Shown here: positions 33,223 to 38,288 of the stretch, piece after piece
How positions within the stretch are numbered: the stretch's first letter is position 1
Layout: each line of letters starts with the position of its first letter
Assembly (NCBI GenBank): GCA_016213775.1
Contig: JACQZR010000295.1
Span: 1 to 38,288 of the forward strand
Direction: 5' to 3'
Length of the DNA: 38,288 bases
Source of the DNA: Acidobacteriota bacterium
GTDB lineage: Bacteria > Acidobacteriota > Terriglobia > Bryobacterales > Bryobacteraceae
Translations under genes and position numbers: made by a program
The notes under the pieces: model-generated
Database searches by the model: none
Seen by the model: only the letters and a program-made list of their open reading frames with translations
Told to the model about the DNA's origin: nothing

Positions 33223-34518
33223 ATGACAGAACATCTTACACAAGAACAGATTACGCTGTATCTGGAGCGACGACTGGCTGGGGGCGAGCTTCGCGCCGCC
33301 GACGCACACGTGGCGATGTGTGAAGCGTGCCGCGAATCGTTGTGGGCGGGCAGAAAAGATGCTTCGTTCGCAATGGCTCAGGCCTTGGCTCCGGGCGCTG
33401 ACGAACCCTTGCATTTGCAGTACGAGGAACTGGCGGCGTTCGTCGACCGCGCAATGGACCCGGCGGATGAGGAGATCGCGAGGACGCACCTGGAACTCTG
33501 CACTGAATGTGCCAACGAAGTGCGTGAACTCCAACTGCTCAAGACATCTCTGCAACAACGCTCCGTCGAGGAGGCAGCGCCAGTCGCTGTACGGCCATCC
33601 CTCCTGTCGCGCATCGGAGAGTTCTTCCGGACTCCTTTGTGGCTGCCGGCCCAGGCGGTCGCCGTGGCTGCCTTGACATTGTGCGTCGTCTGGGTTGGTA
33701 CCCAGGGCCAGCGCAACAAAGTGCGGGGGATGGAGACGGAATTGTCCCGGTTGCAATCGGAGAACAGCAGGCTACGGCACGAATCCCAAATGGCTCAGAA
33801 TAAAGTGGAGCAGCTTGGTTCAGAGTTGGCGCAGTTGAAGCAAGGTCACACCGTGATCGCCGTGCAGGATGGAAGCACGCGCGTTGTACTTGCAGCCGGG
33901 GGACAGCTTCAGGGATTGGAATCCATTCCAGCCGATTACCGTTCCTCCGTACAAGCGGCTTTGGTTTCGGGCCGGCTGCCATTGCCCGCCGGTTTCAGCG
34001 ATCTTCTGGGCACGCGGCAAACGCTGATGGGCACCGGTCAGCGTGCTCCGTTTTCAGTGCGAAAACCAATGGGGACAAAGGTTGAAAACGCACGGCCGGA
34101 GTTTGAGTGGCAGCCCTTGCCCGGAGCGTCCAGCTACCGCGTCACTGTATTCGACGCTGATCTGAAGCGCGTGGCCGCGAGCGTTGAAGTCGGGGCCCTT
34201 CGCTGGAGGCCACGCGAGGATCTGCCGCGCGGCGTGGTCCTGACATGGCAAGTGACGGCGATTCAGGACGGTAAAGAGGTTACAGCACCTGCGCCGCCAG
34301 ATGCGGAGGCGCATTTCGAGGTGCTGGCATCCACCGGGCTCGCTCAATTGGAAACTGCCCGGAGAAGTTGTGGCGGATCCCGGCTGGCATTGGCTGTGCA
34401 GTACGCGAAACTCGGATTGCGAGACGAGGCGCGGGCGCAGTTGGAGGAGTTAAGGAATACAAATCCCGAGTCGAAGGTAATTCGCAGCCTGTTGAATGCA
34501 CTCGATCGGCCAAGGTAG
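33223..34518 (+). CDS. Membrane anti-sigma-like protein with two zinc-binding HxxxCxxC motifs
   Basis: 431 residues. N-terminal cytoplasmic part with two zf-HC2/ZAS-type motifs: His29, Cys33, Cys36 (HVAMCEAC) and His89, Cys93, Cys96 (HLELCTEC). One transmembrane helix (141-161, LPAQAVAVAALTLCVVWVG) is followed by a coiled coil (about 165-205, METELSRLQSENSRLRHES) and an extracytoplasmic part with a fibronectin III-like domain (about 285-350, PEFEWQPLPGASSYRVTVFD). The C-terminus has one TPR-like helix pair (LALAVQYAKLGLRDEARAQL). ZAS proteins are known to hold ECF sigma factors at the membrane. Two motifs in tandem are unusual. The ATG at 33223 has only a weak ribosome site, so coupling to the sigma gene is possible. 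Its third partner, a CHAT gene, is broken. Confidence 0.8.
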   Translation: MTEHLTQEQITLYLERRLAGGELRAADAHVAMCEACRESLWAGRKDASFAMAQALAPGADEPLHLQYEELAAFVDRAMDPADEEIARTHLELCTECANEVRELQLLKTSLQQRSVEEAAPVAVRPSLLSRIGEFFRTPLWLPAQAVAVAALTLCVVWVGTQGQRNKVRGMETELSRLQSENSRLRHESQMAQNKVEQLGSELAQLKQGHTVIAVQDGSTRVVLAAGGQLQGLESIPADYRSSVQAALVSGRLPLPAGFSDLLGTRQTLMGTGQRAPFSVRKPMGTKVENARPEFEWQPLPGASSYRVTVFDADLKRVAASVEVGALRWRPREDLPRGVVLTWQVTAIQDGKEVTAPAPPDAEAHFEVLASTGLAQLETARRSCGGSRLALAVQYAKLGLRDEARAQLEELRNTNPESKVIRSLLNALDRPR

Positions 34519-34593
34519 CCACGATTCCGTGAACTTACCCGCTGCGAATTTGGTGGGTATGGTGCCAAAGAGCTGACCGGGCATGGTGTGTAG

Positions 34594-34728
34594 CTACTTG
34601 GCCCCACCGAAAGCATAGAACGCCTTCTCGCTCCGCACATAGACACGGCCGGAGGAGATCGGCGGAGTGGCATGACGGCCTCCCCCAAGTAGGTAGTCGG
34701 ATTCCCTTCGAAGCACTTTCGATGGAAG
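34594..34728 (-). pseudogene. C-terminal scrap of a PQQ-like beta-propeller gene
   Basis: On the minus strand, 44 codons and a stop read LPSKVLRRESDYLLGGGRHA, then TPPISSGRVYVRSEKAFYAF and GGAK. The GRVYVRSEK.FYAFG pattern is the typical last blade of quinoprotein-type propellers. The match starts abruptly at 34728, exactly where the oppositely oriented CHAT remnant begins, so this is a recombination junction. Confidence 0.6.
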
Positions 34729-35985
34729 CTGGGCGATACCTCATTGACGAGTACCAAGTAGGTTATCTCACTGTGGGTCGGGATGTCATGAGGTTTGGCA
34801 TTGGCCTGGGAATAGGTCCTGGGCAGTCGATCGTGGCGGCAGCGCCCGACTTCGACCTCAGCCTCTCATCTGCACCTTCGGAACTGCGGGAACCGCCCGC
34901 AGCCGGTCAGCAGTCGCGCAGTTTGGATCTGCGCTCGTTAAAGGGCTCCTCTCCAGAAAGTGTAATGGCACGTGAGCTCCTTTGGATGCTTAAACTTGCT
35001 AGCGGGCGCGGTTTTCGCGAAGCGTGCTGAACTGCCCGTGTTCGGGCTCGGCACCCTCCAGGAATGTCGATGGTGGTGGCATCCATGATTCCGTGAGACT
35101 GGACGCCGGATTGTCGCTGGCCTTGAGCCCAGCCCCGGAACGGAATCGGTGTCCTGCTCTTGGACTCTATTGAAATCGGGCATGGGAATGGAAGCGTCGT
35201 CCAGCGCTCGCCGCATCCCCAACACCGACAGACCCGGCGCGCTGAGGCGCAGCCTCAACTCATTGATGGGAAGCCCCTTATCTTCGATTACCCTTTCGGG
35301 ATAGGAGCCCGTTGAAGATTACTGCGCTTCCGGAAACTCGGACGGAAGGCGAGCACATCGCAGCCTTGTTGCGAATCGAACCGTGGCTAGGGCCAATGGT
35401 TCTGGAGGCTCGGATTAAGCAATGCCGATCGCCGCGAATACTCCATCTTGCCACACATGGTTTGTTCCTACCGGACCAGTCGGCCGACCATCAGGGTCAA
35501 TCTGGCACATTTGCTGGAACGGGAAGATTGAGGGGTCCAGGCATGGAGAATCCGATGCTGCGGTGGTTCCTGGCGCTCGCCAGCGCCGAAACCTGGCTGC
35601 GAGGCGGTCAGGTGCTACCGGCCGCCAAGGATAGTATGCTTACCGCCGAAGATGTATCCGGCATGGACCTTTCGGCTACGGAGCTTGTGGTCCTCTCGGC
35701 ATCCAACACGGGACTTGGCGATGTGCGCATGGGTGAGGGGGTATTCGGATTGCGGCGTGCGTTCTCATCGCGGGGGCCAAGACGTTGGTGATGAGCCTCT
35801 GGGAGGTACCGGACGAGATGACCCGCGATTTGATGATGGATTTTTATGAGCGTGTTCTGCGTGATCAGCCACGTGCGCAAGCCGTTCGGGCAGCACAGCT
35901 AGCGATGCGGAGACAGTATCGCGACCCTTCTCTGTGGGCCGGATTTGTTTGCCTTGGTGATCCCGGCCCACTATTGTCCTCGATT
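34726..35985 (+). pseudogene. Broken CHAT-domain protease gene
   Basis: Only the CHAT domain survives; TPR-type and start sequences are missing. In order: RYLIDEYQVGYLTVGRDVMR (from 34728), PDFDLSLSS, an interruption at 34943-35310, then ITALPETRTEGEHIAALL, RILHLATHGLF, TAEDVSGMDLSATELVVLSA, GEGVFGLRRAF, a one-base deletion near 35765, and LVMSLWEVPDEMTRDLMMDF to WAGFVCLGDPG. The catalytic His is kept (HLATHG), but the Cys position of LSAC is Ser (codon 35702-35704). It differs from the two intact CHAT genes and belongs to the type usually found beside sigma/anti-sigma pairs. A cell without this copy would rely on the intact paralogues, if these overlap in function. Confidence 0.82.
34943..35310. 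mobile_element. Inserted element with 8-base inverted ends interrupting the CHAT gene
   Basis: GGGCTCCT (34943-34950) and AGGAGCCC (35303-35310) are perfect inverted repeats. The flanks CGTTAAAG (34936-34943) and CGTTGAAG (35310-35317) are direct repeats with seven of eight bases equal. Removing the insert with one flank copy restores an uninterrupted CHAT frame (LRSLKITALPETR). The interior has a minus-strand frame (VIEDKGLPINELRLRLSAPG, then LSVLGMRRALDDASIPMPDF) that I do not recognise; it may be a transposase scrap or a captured gene piece. Confidence 0.6.
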
Positions 35986-36013
35986 CCGAGGCTCAGAAGC
36001 CCTAGAACTGTAC

Positions 36014-36352
36014 TCAGGGCCAAAGCATCGCCACAATCAAGGGTTCAAGCCAGCGGCGATCTGCGGCCGCACGGTAGGTACCCCACATCTCTATCGCGGC
36101 CTTGATTCGGGCGACCTCGGTGTCTGGGAAGTCGAATTCCCTAACCGGGATCGACAGCAACGGGTTCCACACCGTATGCTCTTGCCCGTTCACGAACTGG
36201 CGATTGAGTTCGATGGCTGTCTCTTCGTCTGCATCGAGGGCAATTTTGTCTTGTACCGCCCAAATCGCGCGAATGGAGCTCACGTCTGCCCTCTGTGCTC
36301 CGAGTAGCGCGTGGAGGTTCAGGCGTTGAGTGTGGTCCAACGTCAACTTCAT
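36014..36352 (-). CDS. Small phage-type protein, downstream of the tail-fibre gene
   Basis: 112 residues from the ATG at 36352 (MKLTLDHTQRLNLHALLGAQ). An upstream in-frame ATG at 36412 lies inside the tail-fibre gene and is less likely. The AGAAGGGACAAAAGG stretch before 36352 gives a modest ribosome site. The protein is charged and helical, with a middle part (IWAVQDKIALDADEETAIEL) typical of small tail-region proteins. It sits 19 bases after the tail-fibre stop, so it is probably co-transcribed. The C-terminus (RWLEPLIVAMLWP) ends close to the CHAT remnant and might be truncated. I cannot assign a specific function. Confidence 0.6.
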   Translation of the reverse strand: MKLTLDHTQRLNLHALLGAQRADVSSIRAIWAVQDKIALDADEETAIELNRQFVNGQEHTVWNPLLSIPVREFDFPDTEVARIKAAIEMWGTYRAAADRRWLEPLIVAMLWP

Positions 36353-36371
36353 CCTTTTGTCCCTTCTGAAA

Positions 36372-38288
36372 CTACGGACTCGTGTAGAGCAGTAGGTACC
36401 CAAGCGTTGCACCCGCCGGTGTCTTCACTTTGAGCACGCCGGACCAGCCGCTGGGGTTGGTGGCGCCCATCAGTTCCGCCAGTCGGTATCCGTCACCCGA
36501 GCCGCCGGCGATGATCAACTCGCCGCCGCTGGTCACCTGGAACAGCGTCTTGTCGGCGAGGTTCGAGCCGGGACCGTAGACCGTTAGTGGAGGCTCACTG
36601 CTGTTGGCGGCGGTGATCACCGTCGCCCCGAGCGCGACGCCGGTGCGGTTGCGAGGCACCTGTGAATTCCAGGTTCGGGCGTAGGCGCGCTTGGGATCGT
36701 TGCCTTCCTGGAGGCAGGCGCCCCACACGTAGATGACGATGCCGTTGGTCCACTCATCACTGCTGCCGGAGTAGTTGCGGACCACCACCCACAGCCCGGT
36801 CTGGCCAGAGGCCAGAGTGCCCGTGATCTTGAACCGCTGCCAGGCGGCGGTGAGTGTCACCTGCGTCGGTCCTGCCAGGTACGTAGCGTAGGCGTTGTCT
36901 ACGATGGCGAGCGAGACCTTGCGCGTGCCGCTGGCGACCTTGGCCCAGACGTAGAACGTGTACGTGCCCACGTCCGCAAGGCCGGCGACCTGCTGCTGGA
37001 TCTTGGCGGCGTCACCGTTCGAGGTCAGCTTGTCGGCGGTCTGGTTGCCGTCGGGCGCCAGCGTGTCCGAGGTGTTGGCCGCCACCGAGCAGAAGCCGCC
37101 GTCGGTGCTCCAGACGGTCGAGAAGTCCTCGGATCGCTTGAGCATGTTTTCGAGGTCGCCGCCGACAGTCTGGAACGGGCCAGATTGCTGGAACTGGGCG
37201 GGCAGGTCCGCCAGCCCGATGGCACCAACAGTGACCGCGTTGCCGGCGGCGTCCTGGCGCAGGACCCCCGGGCCGCTCGCCGAAAGATCCGCGCCTGTGC
37301 CGCCACGAGCCAGGGACAGCGCACCGGAGACGACGTCGGTCACGGCGTGCGTATGGCTCGAGTTGGCCTTGGCTGAGGAGGTGCCGTCTACGAGCACGCA
37401 GTCGCCGGGGTTCCCGAGGGCCCCGTCGATCCCGCCGGAGGAATTGATGACGGCTGCGCGAGACGGTGCGAAGCCGAGGCCTTTGAGCGGTCGGGCAGCC
37501 AAGTCCGACACGAGCCCAGTCACGTCAGTCTCTGTGTGGCCGTGGCTGCCGAGCGCAAGCAATCCACCAGCGAGTGAGAGGCCCGTGCCGATAGTCAACT
37601 CGGCGAGCGTGTCCTGGGACGGTGAGTAGAGCAGCTTGTTGGCGGCGATGGTCGTCAGGCCCGTGCCGCCGCGCGGGACGCCGAAGGCACCACTAGCGAT
37701 GTTCCCCGCTACGTGCGTATGCGCGGGCAGATCGGAAGCGTCAAGCGACGCACCGGCTGTGACGCGACCCTTGGCGTCCACGGTGACCTTGGGGTACGTG
37801 CCGGGCGTAACCGCGGCATTCGCGAGCGACAAAACTCCGGCCGCGACCGCCAGCCCGCCGACCGCGTCGATCTGGACGATGCCCTTGCTCCCAGTCGTGG
37901 CATCCGGATATGAGAACGCGCCGAAAGTCTGGCCAACCGCGAAGTCGATGATCGCTTCCATGGCCACGTGGTTCGCGGCGTTCAGGCTCATCCCGAGGTC
38001 GCCGGAGTTGTCGGCCTTCCGCCACCTCAACGCTCCGTCATTCGGCAGCCGGACAAGGCCGGTCGAAGCCTTGGCTCCCGCTCCGAACTCCGCGCCGTCC
38101 ACGAATGACTTCAGGCCAGTGATCGTGACCGCGCCGTCCTTGCGGACGTAGTTGCGCGCGGACGTCACACCAACCTCATTCTCGATGGCGAGGACGGCCG
38201 ACTGGAGCGCGGTCAGGAAGCCGGAGACCATGTTCGCCTTCACCGCGACGCCGGAGAAGTGCTGCGCCGCCGACGTGCCGAACGCTCC
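36372..38288 (-). CDS. Phage tail-fibre-like protein (N-terminus beyond the window)
   Basis: At least 638 codons, open to the right edge; the GTG at 38243 and ATG at 38231 are internal candidates, but the upstream codons (GAFGTSAAQHFSGVAVKAN) look coding. N-terminal part: ALQSAVLAIENEVGVTSARN and YVRKDGAVTITGLKSFVDG. The middle holds fibre repeats (LPAHTHVAGNIASGAFGVPR, GGTGLTTIAANKLLYS; SHTHAVTDVVSGALSLARGG). Next comes a carbohydrate-binding-like beta-sandwich (NMLKRSEDFSTVWSTDGGFC, TLAPDGNQTADKLTSN, TYTFYVWAKVASGTRKVSLA), then a C-terminal adhesive region ending near TPAGATLGYLLLYTSP. The HTH-rich repeats and the RGGTG pattern are typical of phage tail fibres. It suggests prophage or phage-derived DNA at this end. 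Confidence 0.85.
   Translation of the reverse strand, partial: GAFGTSAAQHFSGVAVKANMVSGFLTALQSAVLAIENEVGVTSARNYVRKDGAVTITGLKSFVDGAEFGAGAKASTGLVRLPNDGALRWRKADNSGDLGMSLNAANHVAMEAIIDFAVGQTFGAFSYPDATTGSKGIVQIDAVGGLAVAAGVLSLANAAVTPGTYPKVTVDAKGRVTAGASLDASDLPAHTHVAGNIASGAFGVPRGGTGLTTIAANKLLYSPSQDTLAELTIGTGLSLAGGLLALGSHGHTETDVTGLVSDLAARPLKGLGFAPSRAAVINSSGGIDGALGNPGDCVLVDGTSSAKANSSHTHAVTDVVSGALSLARGGTGADLSASGPGVLRQDAAGNAVTVGAIGLADLPAQFQQSGPFQTVGGDLENMLKRSEDFSTVWSTDGGFCSVAANTSDTLAPDGNQTADKLTSNGDAAKIQQQVAGLADVGTYTFYVWAKVASGTRKVSLAIVDNAYATYLAGPTQVTLTAAWQRFKITGTLASGQTGLWVVVRNYSGSSDEWTNGIVIYVWGACLQEGNDPKRAYARTWNSQVPRNRTGVALGATVITAANSSEPPLTVYGPGSNLADKTLFQVTSGGELIIAGGSGDGYRLAELMGATNPSGWSGVLKVKTPAGATLGYLLLYTSP

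Noticed and set aside
34722-35030. 102-codon frame as an independent gene
   Set aside because: It is the first surviving piece of the broken CHAT gene, with an ATG created at the junction and its end inside the inserted element.
36958-38151. Long plus-strand frames (223 and 171 codons)
   Set aside because: They are antisense to the repetitive, GC-rich tail-fibre gene.

Overview
The window looks like an accessory region of an Acidobacteriota chromosome, probably Bryobacterales ('Solibacter'-like). This is an inference from GC-rich DNA, strong purine-rich ribosome binding sites, and the mix of SBBP/BACON adhesin-like proteins, secreted TPR-CHAT proteases, fascin-like repeats, sigma/anti-sigma/CHAT clusters and many decayed paralogues. 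No rRNA, tRNA or CRISPR array was seen.

Layout. (1) 1-6317, minus strand: three closely spaced genes for exported proteins. These are an SBBP beta-propeller protein cut by the window edge, an unrecognised protein with an internally duplicated module, and a 1036-residue SBBP + BACON + triple C-terminal repeat protein. (2) 6553-11350, plus strand: a secreted TPR-CHAT protease followed by a metallopeptidase-like protein that has lost its zinc motif. (3) 11970-13734: a small operon of PEGA-domain protein, membrane-anchored thioredoxin-like protein and a secreted six-cysteine mini-protein, closed by a good terminator. (4) 13886-21810: a second TPR-CHAT protease followed by two metallopeptidase-like proteins with intact HEXXH and C-terminal fascin-like beta-trefoils. 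(5) 21.8-22.9 kb: a stretch built of scraps of the neighbouring gene families. (6) 22904-29186: the single-module paralogue of the gene at 1242-3128, a three-helix membrane protein flanked by related intergenic repeats, a decayed ECF sigma gene and a secreted transglutaminase-like protein. (7) 29704-31926: a fourth metallopeptidase-like protein, again without a zinc motif. (8) 32071-35985: a divergent sigma-70-like factor, a membrane anti-sigma-like protein with two HxxxCxxC motifs, and a CHAT pseudogene broken by an inserted element, a frameshift and a Cys-to-Ser change. (9) 36014-38288, minus strand: a small phage-type gene and a tail-fibre gene running off the right edge.

The main theme is a recurring module: a secreted caspase-like TPR-CHAT protease plus exported metallopeptidase-like proteins. 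Their catalytic centres are kept or lost from copy to copy, and their C-terminal beta-repeat modules are exchanged. Almost all intact products have signal peptides or membrane anchors, so the region appears devoted to the cell envelope and exterior. Repeated local duplication followed by decay explains most of the non-coding sequence.
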